Shown: piece by piece, positions 1 through 7,988 of the stretch
Layout of the letters: the number at the start of each line of letters is the position of its first letter
Numbering within the stretch: the stretch's first letter is position 1
Assembly: GCF_011759375.1 (NCBI RefSeq)
Contig: NZ_JAARML010000002.1
Location: 682,001 to 746,000, forward strand
DNA from: Paraflavitalea devenefica
Lineage (GTDB): Bacteria > Bacteroidota > Bacteroidia > Chitinophagales > Chitinophagaceae
DNA length: 64,000 nucleotides
Direction: 5' to 3'
Notes under the pieces: generated by a model
Seen by the model: only the letters and a program-made list of their open reading frames with translations
What the model was told of the DNA's origin: nothing
Databases searched by the model: none
Program-made: the position numbers and the translations under genes

Positions 1-187
1 TAGGCGGGATCAGTTGGCGGGCTGTGGTGCTCATGCGGGGAATGAGCACCCCTTTATTGCCCGATTTAATATCCAGTATGGCATTCGCGTTGGGCAGCGA
101 TCCATCTGCATTAATAGCAAGATTCTGGGCATAGCCCTGCTGTAGCAGCATTAGCCATACTAATGCGCACCCTACAATTTTTTTCAT
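1..187 (-). CDS. Secreted protein, N-terminal part only (cut by window edge)
   Basis: The first 62 codons of a leftward gene whose 3' end lies outside the window. The N-terminus is a signal peptide (MKKIVGCALVWLMLLQQGYA, cut before QNL). It is followed by a stretch of the form NADGSLPNANAILDIKS then GVLIPRMS. In Bacteroidota this N-terminal pattern is typical of secreted tail-fibre-like or endosialidase-type surface proteins, whose C-terminal part cannot be seen here. That class is recalled from family knowledge; the signal peptide and pattern are seen directly. Confidence 0.7.
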   Translation of the reverse strand, partial: MKKIVGCALVWLMLLQQGYAQNLAINADGSLPNANAILDIKSGNKGVLIPRMSTTARQLIPP

Positions 188-529
188 AGACCAGTTTGTT
201 TAGCGTTTGTGATTAGATTTTGATTGCCGATGTGGGTAAGGACCATGCAGTATGGGCATGAAAGTCCTTCATGAGGAAACTGGTTATTTCGGTAAATGCA
301 GTTGTAACAGGGCACAGTGTTGCCCTACGTATACGGGCATATACACAAGCGGGTACCTGAGCAGTCGCGGCAGTAATGAAAATGGGTAGCGGTTTAACGT
401 GCTATATTCAGTGGGTAGGAGATGGTTTGAGGGGAATGGGTAATAAAAGTATCTAATTTTCTTTATAAAGTAAATCGTATAAATACGCTAATTTATAGCG
501 AGTTGTAGAATTTGATTCACGACTTCCGC
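188..529. other. Intergenic stretch, nothing recognised
   Basis: 342 bases between the cut secreted-protein gene and the 3' end of the PolX gene. No open frame, terminator-like hairpin with a T run, or RNA gene was recognised. It presumably carries the promoter of the leftward gene at the window edge, but no clear TAnnTTTG box was found. Confidence 0.4.
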
Positions 530-2212
530 TTAAATGCCTTTCGTGGCTTTTCGCTTTGCCAGGAATGCTTCAAACGCGGCTAGTGAAAAACTGCTCAGGT
601 TACGGTCGGGTGTAAGGCCTCCTTTCTGTGCGGCCAATACGCCATAACGGCAATCGTCATAACCTTCTATCGAATGCGCATCAGGATCTACAGAGAGCAG
701 TACATTTTTCTCCAGGGCATAATCAATCCAACGCCAGTCAATATCCAGCCTGCGGGGGTGTGCATTCAGCTCTACCACTACCTCTTGTGCGGCACAGGTA
801 TCAATAATCGTTTTATGGTCCAGCGGATAGCCGGGACGGCTCAATAACAACCGGCCGGTCATATGCCCCAGGATCGTTGTATAGGGATTTTGAATGGCGT
901 TCATTACACGCATCATGGCTTTATCTTCCGTCATCTTCAGGTTGGAATGTACGGAAGCGATCACCAGGTCGAAGGTGGATAAGATAGCATTGGAGTAATC
1001 CAGCGTCCCGTCATTGAGGATATCGCACTCAATACTTTTAAAGATCCTGAACGGGGCCAGCTTTTTATTCAGCTCATCAATATAATAGTGTTGCTCCTTG
1101 ATCCTTTCTTCCGACAGCCCTTTGGCATAAAAGGCGCTCTTACTGTGGTCGCTGATCACCAGGTATTCATATCCTTTATTAATGGCAGCATTGGCCATTT
1201 CCTCGATCGTATTCGAGCCGTCGCTCCAGTCGCTATGGCTGTGAATAATGGCCCTGATGTCTTCCGGTTGTATCAGTGTGCCGGGTGCACGGTTGGCTGC
1301 CAGCACAGCCCCCTTTTCGCGCAGGGCAGGAGCTATATAGGGGATATTGGTAGTCGTGAAAATGGCTTCTTCCGAAGTATACGTGGCATTGGTATCCCAA
1401 CCGGATAATGCCTGCCAGGCCTGGGCGAAGTCTTCACTGCAACTGGTAGTGAACAATACCTTATAGAAAACCTCGTTATTAGCATGATAAAACTTCAGGG
1501 GTATATTCTCCTGACCTTTTACCGTCAGTATAGTATCGGCGCTTTCTACCGTACTAAACTGGTTGGCTTCAAAAAAGGATTGCAGGTCCTGTACAGGAAC
1601 GGTGGTTACCCAGGCCAGTTGGTCAATAATTTCCAGTTGACGGCGGAATGCTCCTGTAATAGCAAAAAGATTACCGGGAAATTGTTCGGCCAGGGTCTTA
1701 TTCACTGTCAGCGCATACGTTTCTGTGTCTGCATACAGATGGCTGCCCTGGCTGCGCATATAAAACTCAATGGACTCCTGTACATTCTTCTGGGTCTTCT
1801 CTCCAAAACCTTTATACAGCATCAGGCGGTTTTCATTGCAGGCATACAACAACTCGCCGATCGTTTCAATACCCATCTCTTTCCAGATCGTGGCAATCTT
1901 TTTAGGGCCGATGCCTTTAATACGCAGCATCTCTATAACACCCGGCGGTGTTTTTTCAATATACTCTTCCAGTACCTGCAGCCGGCCATCCTGCTGTACC
2001 ATTTCCAGGATCTTTTTGCCTACCGAGTCGCCAATACCTTTAATGGAGAACAATTCGGAGGCTGGGGTAGTGGCCAGCGATTGCGGCATCTTTTCAATAT
2101 TGAAGGCTGCTACGGAGTAAGTCTTGGACTTAAAACTGTTTTCTCCGTGGATGTCCATCAGCTTGGACAGCAGATCAAACTGGTCGGCTATATAGGTATT
2201 GTCAATGGTCAT
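530..2212 (-). CDS. PolX/PHP family protein with degenerate polymerase active site
   Basis: A 560-residue protein with the DNA polymerase X/PHP layout: helix-hairpin-helix region (about residues 45-150, with GIGDSVGKKI and GIGPKKIATI), a Pol X palm region (about 160-310), and a C-terminal PHP phosphoesterase domain (about 320-555). The PHP metal motifs look intact: HSHSDWSDG at 324-332, SDHS, a later IECD, SVHS, LGHMTG and DPDAH. This supports 3'-5' exonuclease or phosphoesterase activity. The palm is odd. The conserved GSxRR motif is present as GAFRR (187-191), but the two catalytic aspartates expected 7 and 9 residues after RR are Q198 and A200, and the third position (about 240) is Lys. 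Nucleotidyl transfer is therefore probably lost. It stands alone. Likely role is DNA repair (family knowledge). Confidence 0.9.
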   Translation of the reverse strand: MTIDNTYIADQFDLLSKLMDIHGENSFKSKTYSVAAFNIEKMPQSLATTPASELFSIKGIGDSVGKKILEMVQQDGRLQVLEEYIEKTPPGVIEMLRIKGIGPKKIATIWKEMGIETIGELLYACNENRLMLYKGFGEKTQKNVQESIEFYMRSQGSHLYADTETYALTVNKTLAEQFPGNLFAITGAFRRQLEIIDQLAWVTTVPVQDLQSFFEANQFSTVESADTILTVKGQENIPLKFYHANNEVFYKVLFTTSCSEDFAQAWQALSGWDTNATYTSEEAIFTTTNIPYIAPALREKGAVLAANRAPGTLIQPEDIRAIIHSHSDWSDGSNTIEEMANAAINKGYEYLVISDHSKSAFYAKGLSEERIKEQHYYIDELNKKLAPFRIFKSIECDILNDGTLDYSNAILSTFDLVIASVHSNLKMTEDKAMMRVMNAIQNPYTTILGHMTGRLLLSRPGYPLDHKTIIDTCAAQEVVVELNAHPRRLDIDWRWIDYALEKNVLLSVDPDAHSIEGYDDCRYGVLAAQKGGLTPDRNLSSFSLAAFEAFLAKRKATKGI

Positions 2213-2350
2213 GGAACAAAAGTAAACAGAAGTAGGGAAGCTGGGAAAACAGATGTCAGATTACTTGTTCTTCTCATGAAAGCCTTGTGTGGAGCGGCTT
2301 TGAGAGGCTTGCAGTCTCGCAGCACTATTTCATTGCTCATTTGTACGCAC

Positions 2351-2381
2351 AAAAAAAGTCCCGGATAAAATCCGGGACTTT
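2351..2381 (-). terminator. Rho-independent terminator
   Basis: A perfect 9-bp stem (GTCCCGGAT / ATCCGGGAC) with a 3-base loop, followed on the minus strand by a run of seven T. It lies about 25 bases after the stop of the 29-residue peptide gene and would end that transcript before the PolX gene. Confidence 0.85.
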
Positions 2382-2405
2382 GATATGTTCTGCGTTCCAA
2401 AGAAG

Positions 2406-2495
2406 TTATTTCTTTTTTGCAGCTTTCTTAGCAGCTTTCTTTTTTGGAGCGGCTTTTTTTGCAGCTTTCTTAGCGGCTTTTTTCTTAGTTGCCAT
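2406..2495 (-). CDS. 29-residue Lys/Ala-rich histone H1-like peptide
   Basis: A tiny gene encoding MATKKKAAKKAAKKAAPKKK, then AAKKAAKKK and a stop. The protein is almost entirely Lys and Ala in KKAA repeats with one Pro, like the tail of histone H1 and of bacterial H1-like nucleoid proteins. ATG start, TAA stop, and a strong terminator 25 bases downstream argue that it is a real gene. The same DNA is open in other frames, but those translations are low-complexity and overlap the terminator. Likely a DNA- or RNA-binding basic peptide (inference). It lies downstream of rpmA with about 100 bases between, so it may be transcribed separately. Confidence 0.7.
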   Translation of the reverse strand: MATKKKAAKKAAKKAAPKKKAAKKAAKKK

Positions 2496-2596
2496 GTTTT
2501 TGTGAATTTAAAATGGTTAGTAAATAAATTTACAACCATAAAAATAGAAACTAATTTGAAACCGCCAAAATTTTTTTACGTTTTGTAAAAAAATTA

Positions 2597-2854
2597 TTAT
2601 GCAACGGGAACTACGCTGACTACTGTTTTATCGTTCTTCGTCTTCTTGAACTCCACTACACCGTCGTTTAATGCAAACAGTGTGAAGTCTTTTCCTACAC
2701 CAACATTCTTACCAGGATGGTAAGTAGTACCACGTTGACGAACGATAATGTTGCCGGAAATAGCAGGCTGACCGCCGTAGATCTTAACCCCTAAGCGTTT
2801 GCTTTGTGAGTCGCGGCCGTTCTTTACACTACCTTCCCCTTTTTTATGTGCCAT
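2597..2854 (-). CDS. rpmA: 50S ribosomal protein L27
   Basis: An 85-residue protein with the standard L27 N-terminus ([20 protein letters not shown]) and the conserved core that follows ([29 protein letters not shown]). L27 reaches into the peptidyl transferase centre of the large subunit. There is no N-terminal extension of the kind cleaved in Firmicutes. It follows rplU on the minus strand after a 91-base spacer, the usual L21-L27 operon. Confidence 0.98.
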   Translation of the reverse strand: MAHKKGEGSVKNGRDSQSKRLGVKIYGGQPAISGNIIVRQRGTTYHPGKNVGVGKDFTLFALNDGVVEFKKTKNDKTVVSVVPVA

Positions 2855-2945
2855 GATGAATTAATTTGAAGATTTGAAAATTTGAGTAGCTGAAAAGTCG
2901 AAGCAGGAGTTTCAGACCTCTTACCTCAGACTTCCGACTTCGTTA

Positions 2946-3248
2946 TTAAGCGATGTCTGTTACTTTAATTTTTGTGTAATGGGTGCGGTGACCATGTTTC
3001 TTACGGAAACCTTTCCTTCTTTTCATTTTAAAGGCAATAACCTTATCGCCTTGTACCTGGCCAACGATTTCCGCCTTAACGGTTGCTTTTACACTGCTGC
3101 CAACAGATAACTTTCCATCAGCGCTTACCAGCAATACTTCGGCAAACTCCACCTTGTCTCCGGCATTGCCGTCTACATGCGGAACATATAAAGTTTGGTC
3201 CTTCTGAACCTTGAATTGCTGACCGGCTATTTTAACAATTGCTAACAT
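2946..3248 (-). CDS. rplU: 50S ribosomal protein L21
   Basis: A 100-residue protein with L21 landmarks: MLAIVKIAGQQFKVQKDQTL at the N-terminus and the C-terminal KMKRRKGFRKKHGHRTHYTK. L21 binds 23S rRNA domain VI in the large subunit. It is the first gene of rplU-rpmA. A TACCTTTG box lies about 23 bases upstream of the start codon. Confidence 0.98.
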   Translation of the reverse strand: MLAIVKIAGQQFKVQKDQTLYVPHVDGNAGDKVEFAEVLLVSADGKLSVGSSVKATVKAEIVGQVQGDKVIAFKMKRRKGFRKKHGHRTHYTKIKVTDIA

Positions 3249-3270
3249 AACTTTCCAAAAATTAGGAGTG

Positions 3271-3278
3271 CAAAGGTA
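3271..3278 (-). promoter_or_regulatory. Bacteroidota -7 box (TACCTTTG) for rplU-rpmA
   Basis: The minus strand reads TACCTTTG, a full match to the Bacteroidota consensus TAnnTTTG, 23 bases before the rplU start. The -33 region has no convincing TTTG, so only the -7 element is claimed. Confidence 0.6.
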
Positions 3279-3524
3279 ATAGGTTTATAGCAGATTCCAC
3301 GGGCTTTTAACTACTTTTTTTAAACATCGCCCGCTTTCCCGGGGAAACGGAGCAAATTTAGGCTTTATAGGCCTGGCGAGCAAGACCTGCCGGATGGGAA
3401 GGATTGGACGTATTGTTTGTTATCGAATTGATAATCATAGATTAATATTGCTACAATGACGAAATTGAGTAAAAAGTTATCAAATTAGCCTTAATTTCGT
3501 GTGATTGCGCCATAGATAAAACTT

Positions 3525-5018
3525 ATGCAGATTAAATCATTACTGGCAAAACCATTTGCCAACTATGTATACAAGGGTGTCAGGAAAGGGATGGCTACTG
3601 CCGTGGAAGACCAGGAGAACATTCTGAAGGAACTGCTGAAAACAGGAAAGATAACCGAGTTTGGCAAAGAACATCAGTTACAGCAGGTTTCCGTATATGA
3701 AGAATACCTGCAGGCTGTGCCCATCCGGGATTATGAGCAGTTCAAACCTTATATTGAAAAAATAAAGGAAGGACGCCATAATATATTATGGAAAGGTAAA
3801 CCCATTTACCTGGCCAAAACATCGGGTACCACCAGCGGGGTAAAGTACATCCCCATCTCCAAAGAGTCTATTTCCAACCACATCAACAGCGCCCGGAATG
3901 CCTTGCTTTGTTACATTGCCGAGTCGGGCAATAGTCAGTTCACCAACGGGAAAATGATCTTTCTGTCAGGTTCTCCCGAGCTGGACAGGGTAGGAGGGAT
4001 ACCTACCGGGCGATTGAGCGGTATCGTGAACCACCATGTGCCCAGTTACCTGCGCAGTAACCAGTTGCCTTCCTACGAAACCAATTGCATTGATGACTGG
4101 GAAACCAAGCTGGATAAAATTGTAGGGGAGACCCTGGAACAGGATATGACCCTCATCAGTGGCATTCCGCCCTGGATGCAGATGTACTTCGACCGGCTGC
4201 ATGAAAAGACCGGTAAAAAGATCAAAGACATCTTCCCCAACTTCTCCGTACTGGTGCATGGAGGGGTGAACTTTGAGCCCTATCGTAATAAATTATTTGA
4301 AAGCATCGGCCAACAGATCGCTGCTATTGAAACCTTCCCCGCTTCAGAAGGTTTTATGGCTTTCCAGGATTCCCAGAAGGCCGAAGGGCTCCTGCTTAAT
4401 ACCAATAGTGGTATCTTCTTTGAATTCATACCGGCCGGTGAGATCTTCTCCAACAATCCCACCCGCCTTAGTCTGAAAGACGTGAAAGTGGGAGAGAACT
4501 ATGCCCTTATCATCAACAACAATGCAGGGCTGTGGGGATATAACATCGGTGATACCGTTAAATTTGTTTCCACCAACCCTTACCGGCTGGTAGTTACAGG
4601 CCGTATCAAACATTTCATCTCCGCTTTTGGGGAGCATGTCATTGGCGAGGAAGTGGAATACAGCCTTATTAAGGCAGCAGAAGAAGAAGGGGTACACATT
4701 ACGGAATTTACCGTGGCGCCCATGATCACACAGGGGAAAGGCCAATCCTATCACGAATGGTTCATTGAATTTGAGAACAAGCCGCCTGATATGAACCGCT
4801 TTGCCACCAAAGTGGACCATAACCTGCGTAAGAAGAACATCTATTATGATGACCTTATAACCGGTAACATACTAATGCCACTGCACATCCGCACCGTTAA
4901 AAAGAATGGCTTCATTGATTACATGAAGTCTATCGGTAAACTGGGCGGACAAAATAAAGTACCCCGGCTGAGCAATGACCGCAAAATTGCTGTTGCGCTG
5001 GAAAAATACGTAGAATAA
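3525..5018 (+). CDS. GH3 family acyl-adenylate/amide synthetase-like protein
   Basis: A 497-residue protein of the GH3 (plant auxin-responsive) family within the ANL adenylating superfamily. The ATP-binding loop TSGTTSG is at residues 99-105, in YLAKTSGTTSGVKYIPIS. Later family stretches are seen: FPASEGFMA, the GDTVKF region and VTGRIKHFISAFGEHV near the C-terminal domain. The family activates carboxylic acids as acyl-AMP and joins them to amino acids. Bacterial members have no agreed substrate. No signal peptide, so cytoplasmic. It stands between rplU and dxr with its own start region. Length is usual for the Bacteroidota members. Confidence 0.88.
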   Translation: MQIKSLLAKPFANYVYKGVRKGMATAVEDQENILKELLKTGKITEFGKEHQLQQVSVYEEYLQAVPIRDYEQFKPYIEKIKEGRHNILWKGKPIYLAKTSGTTSGVKYIPISKESISNHINSARNALLCYIAESGNSQFTNGKMIFLSGSPELDRVGGIPTGRLSGIVNHHVPSYLRSNQLPSYETNCIDDWETKLDKIVGETLEQDMTLISGIPPWMQMYFDRLHEKTGKKIKDIFPNFSVLVHGGVNFEPYRNKLFESIGQQIAAIETFPASEGFMAFQDSQKAEGLLLNTNSGIFFEFIPAGEIFSNNPTRLSLKDVKVGENYALIINNNAGLWGYNIGDTVKFVSTNPYRLVVTGRIKHFISAFGEHVIGEEVEYSLIKAAEEEGVHITEFTVAPMITQGKGQSYHEWFIEFENKPPDMNRFATKVDHNLRKKNIYYDDLITGNILMPLHIRTVKKNGFIDYMKSIGKLGGQNKVPRLSNDRKIAVALEKYVE

Positions 5019-5033
5019 AACAGGTATTAGCCA

Positions 5034-5110
5034 TTAGCTGTTAGCCATTGGCCATTGGCGAAGCGAAAGCGCTAACAGCTAAAGGCTAAAAGCTAACCGC
5101 TAACAGCTAA
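5034..5110. repeat. Intergenic inverted/direct repeats of TTAGCTGTTAGC
   Basis: The 12-mer TTAGCTGTTAGC at 5034-5045 has its exact reverse complement GCTAACAGCTAA at 5071-5082 and again at 5099-5110, so RNA or DNA here can fold into a hairpin. Shorter variants (TTAGCCATT, GGCTAAAAGCTAA) fill the rest. It occupies the gap between the GH3-family gene and dxr. Confidence 0.7.
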
Positions 5111-5146
5111 ATCCTTCGTATTATTGCTGCTTTCAAAAACCGGTTC

Positions 5147-6316
5147 ATGTCAAAAACTTTCCCTCAAAAACGTATCGCTTTATTCGGGTCCACGGGTTCC
5201 ATTGGCACCCAGGCGTTGGAAGTGATTGCTTCAAATCCTGATAAATTCACGGCAGAGGTGCTTACGGCCCAAAGCAATGATGAATTGCTGGTAGAGCAGG
5301 CCATGCGTTTTAAGCCCAATATCGTGGTCATTGGCGATGAACGCAAATACCCGCATGTGAAGGCTGCCCTGGCCAATACCGATACCAAAGTATTTGCCGG
5401 TGAGCAGGCGCTGGAGGAAGTGGCCGCAATGAATGTATACGACGTGATGCTGGCAGCAATTGTAGGATTTGCCGGTCTGCGCCCCACCTTGCGGGCGGTA
5501 GAGCAGGGGAAAGCCATTGCGCTGGCCAATAAAGAAACCCTGGTGGTGGCCGGCGACATCGTGATGCAGAAAGCAGTGGAGCACCGCGCCCCCATCATAC
5601 CGGTAGACTCGGAACACTCCGCCATCTTTCAATGCCTGGTAGGCGAAACCCGCAACCGCATTGAAAAGATCATCCTTACCGCTTCCGGCGGACCTTTCCT
5701 TGGCAAAAAGCCTAATTACCTGGTAAATGTTAAACGGGATCATGCCCTGCAGCATCCCAACTGGAATATGGGCGCCAAGATCACCATTGACTCGGCCACC
5801 CTCATGAATAAGGGGCTGGAAATGATCGAGGCCCGCTGGCTTTTTAACCTGCAGCCCGATCAGGTATCCGTACTGGTGCACCCGCAGAGCATCATCCATA
5901 GCATGGTACAATTTGAAGATGGCAGCATCAAGGCGCAGATGGGATTGCCCGATATGAAACTGCCTATCCAGTATGCGCTGACCTTTCCCCAGCGGATACC
6001 CAATGATTTTCCCCGTTACAACTTCCGGAAACCGGCCCAGCTCACCTTTGAGGAACCGGATACCAGGACCTTCCGGAACCTTGTACTGGCTACCGATGCC
6101 CTTTTTAAGGGGGGTAACCTGCCCTGTGTGTTGAATGCCGCCAATGAGATAGCCGTTTTCGCTTTCCTGCGTAACCGCATTGGTTTCCTGGACATGACCG
6201 ACCTCATAGAAAGGACCATGCAACAGGTGCCCTGGATCGAAAAACCCACGCTGGAAGAATATTTTGAGAGCGATGCGGAGGCCCGTAATTTTGCTGCTTC
6301 CGTAATTAAGCTCTGA
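5147..6316 (+). CDS. dxr: 1-deoxy-D-xylulose 5-phosphate reductoisomerase
   Basis: A 389-residue enzyme that converts DXP to 2-C-methyl-D-erythritol 4-phosphate with NADPH, the committed step of the non-mevalonate isoprenoid pathway. The Rossmann NADPH loop is at the N-terminus (IALFGSTGSIGTQALEVI, residues 10-27). Other family blocks are LANKETLVVAGDIV, PVDSEHSAIFQCL, LTASGGPF, the substrate/metal region GAKITIDSATLMNKGLEMIE, and NAANEIAVFAFL. Length is normal. It is followed 243 bases later by rseP, a common order in Bacteroidota. Confidence 0.97.
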   Translation: MSKTFPQKRIALFGSTGSIGTQALEVIASNPDKFTAEVLTAQSNDELLVEQAMRFKPNIVVIGDERKYPHVKAALANTDTKVFAGEQALEEVAAMNVYDVMLAAIVGFAGLRPTLRAVEQGKAIALANKETLVVAGDIVMQKAVEHRAPIIPVDSEHSAIFQCLVGETRNRIEKIILTASGGPFLGKKPNYLVNVKRDHALQHPNWNMGAKITIDSATLMNKGLEMIEARWLFNLQPDQVSVLVHPQSIIHSMVQFEDGSIKAQMGLPDMKLPIQYALTFPQRIPNDFPRYNFRKPAQLTFEEPDTRTFRNLVLATDALFKGGNLPCVLNAANEIAVFAFLRNRIGFLDMTDLIERTMQQVPWIEKPTLEEYFESDAEARNFAASVIKL

Positions 6317-6527
6317 TTCCCAGTACCCTTTGCATCATATTCATGCTCTTTTTCCGTTAATAAATGACGAAATTTTGTGAGTGGTATGGATATCCCGTAT
6401 ATTATTGGATATTTGAGGATGTAGATTTCGGACATACTGTGTCCTTCATTCAACAGGTATGTATAATTTTTAAAAATATCAAAGCAGGAAGTCTGTAGTC
6501 AGGGAGGTTCCTAAGAACTCAGCGACC

Positions 6528-6555
6528 CACTCACTACTCACTACTCACTATTCAC
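6528..6555 (+). repeat. Short tandem repeat just before rseP (ACTCACT units)
   Basis: A run of CACTCACTACTCACTACTCACTATTCAC ends five bases before the rseP start codon. It is built of near-identical 7-8 base units. Such low-complexity spacers are seen before several genes in this window. Confidence 0.6.
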
Positions 6556-6559
6556 AATT

Positions 6560-7912
6560 ATGATCACATTCTTAGCCATTGACTGGGCTGTTGTAGGTAT
6601 CAAAGCATTACAATTAATTCTTTCCCTGTCCATATTGGTGATATTGCATGAAATGGGACACTTTCTGCCCGCCAAATGGTTTAAGTGCCGCGTGGAAAAA
6701 TTCTACCTCTTCTTCGATCCCTGGTTTTCCCTCTTTAAAAAGAAAATTGGCGAAACCGTCTATGGTATCGGCTGGCTGCCGCTGGGTGGTTATGTAAAGA
6801 TCAGTGGTATGATCGACGAAAGCATGGACAAGGAGCAAATGAAGCAGCCCGCCCAGCCCTGGGAGTTCCGGAGCAAACCGGCCTGGCAGCGCCTCATCAT
6901 CATGATTGGCGGGGTAACTGTTAACCTGCTGCTTGGCTTCTTCCTTTTTGCCATGATCCTCTGGATATGGGGCGAGAGCAGGCTGCCCATGACCAACATG
7001 AAATATGGGGTGGCAGTAAATCCCATCAGTGAAAAAGCAGGTATCAGGAATGGTGACCAGATCGTAAGTATAGATGGCAAACCCATAACAGATTATTATG
7101 ACCTCACCCGCAATATCATCCTCGATGAAGCACAGGTAGTACAGGTGCAGCGCGACGGAAAGATGGTGGATGTACCCTTGCCCAAAGGCACCATCCGCAG
7201 CCTCATTAAGGGTAAAATTCAATTCATTTCACCACGGGTTTATCCTATTGTAGATACGCTGTTCCCCGGCATTGCCACCTTTACGCAGGATACCCTGCTG
7301 AAGGGCGACCATGTACTGACTTTGAACAATACGCCCATTACCTTTTATGACCAGTACCGTACAGAAACCGTGAAATACAAGAGCCAGGAAATAACGCTTA
7401 CCGTATTAAGGCACAAGGATACCATAACCGTGAAGGCCAAAACAGATTCCCTGGGCAGAATTGGCATGTATGTAGATGCTGAAAAACTGTCGGGCTCCTA
7501 CAAGCAAAAATTCGACTTCCTGCCTGCTTTCCCGGCCGGCGTAAGCAAGGGATGGGAAAACATGGTCATGAACATAAAGAACTTCAAACTGCTGTTTACC
7601 TCCGAAGAAGTAAAGGCCAGTGAGTCACTGGGCAGCTTCCTCAGTATTGGTAACATGTTTGGCTCAAAGTGGGATTGGGAGCTCTTCTGGAGCATGACCG
7701 CTTTGCTCAGTGTGGTACTCGCCTTTATGAACATGCTGCCGATACCGGCGCTGGATGGCGGCCACGTACTATTCACTTTATACGAGATCATTACAGGGCG
7801 CAAACCCGGCGATAAATTCATGGAGTATGCCCAGATGGTGGGTATGGTGCTCCTGCTGGCGCTCATGGCCTATGCCATCGGGCTCGATTTCTGGCGCTAC
7901 CTGTTTAAATAA
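6560..7912 (+). CDS. rseP: Site-2 family intramembrane zinc metalloprotease RseP
   Basis: A 450-residue membrane protease. The zinc site HEMGH is at residues 30-34 in the first membrane segment, and the third ligand is in the C-terminal ALDGGH motif (Asp about 399). Two PDZ-like regions lie between, including EKAGIRNGDQIVSIDGKPI. Four membrane segments are visible: near 16-35, about 108-132, and two in the last 80 residues. In the family it performs the second cut of anti-sigma factors in the cell envelope stress response. No anti-sigma/sigma pair lies nearby, so the substrate is not indicated here. A strong terminator follows. Confidence 0.93.
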   Translation: MITFLAIDWAVVGIKALQLILSLSILVILHEMGHFLPAKWFKCRVEKFYLFFDPWFSLFKKKIGETVYGIGWLPLGGYVKISGMIDESMDKEQMKQPAQPWEFRSKPAWQRLIIMIGGVTVNLLLGFFLFAMILWIWGESRLPMTNMKYGVAVNPISEKAGIRNGDQIVSIDGKPITDYYDLTRNIILDEAQVVQVQRDGKMVDVPLPKGTIRSLIKGKIQFISPRVYPIVDTLFPGIATFTQDTLLKGDHVLTLNNTPITFYDQYRTETVKYKSQEITLTVLRHKDTITVKAKTDSLGRIGMYVDAEKLSGSYKQKFDFLPAFPAGVSKGWENMVMNIKNFKLLFTSEEVKASESLGSFLSIGNMFGSKWDWELFWSMTALLSVVLAFMNMLPIPALDGGHVLFTLYEIITGRKPGDKFMEYAQMVGMVLLLALMAYAIGLDFWRYLFK

Positions 7913-7931
7913 GAACTTTAAGCTTTAAGCT

Positions 7932-7968
7932 ACGATCCCGCAGAAACTTCTGCGGGATCGTTGTTTTT
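7932..7968 (+). terminator. Rho-independent terminator after rseP
   Basis: A 13-bp stem (ACGATCCCGCAGA / TCTGCGGGATCGT) with a 4-base loop, followed by TGTTTTT. It starts 20 bases after the rseP stop. Confidence 0.85.
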
Positions 7969-7988
7969 AGGGCCGGGTGCCTATTCAT

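Noticed and set aside
2209..2400. 63-residue open frame between the PolX gene and the H1-like peptide gene
   Set aside because: It overlaps the terminator at 2351-2381 and has low-quality, unrecognised protein sequence.
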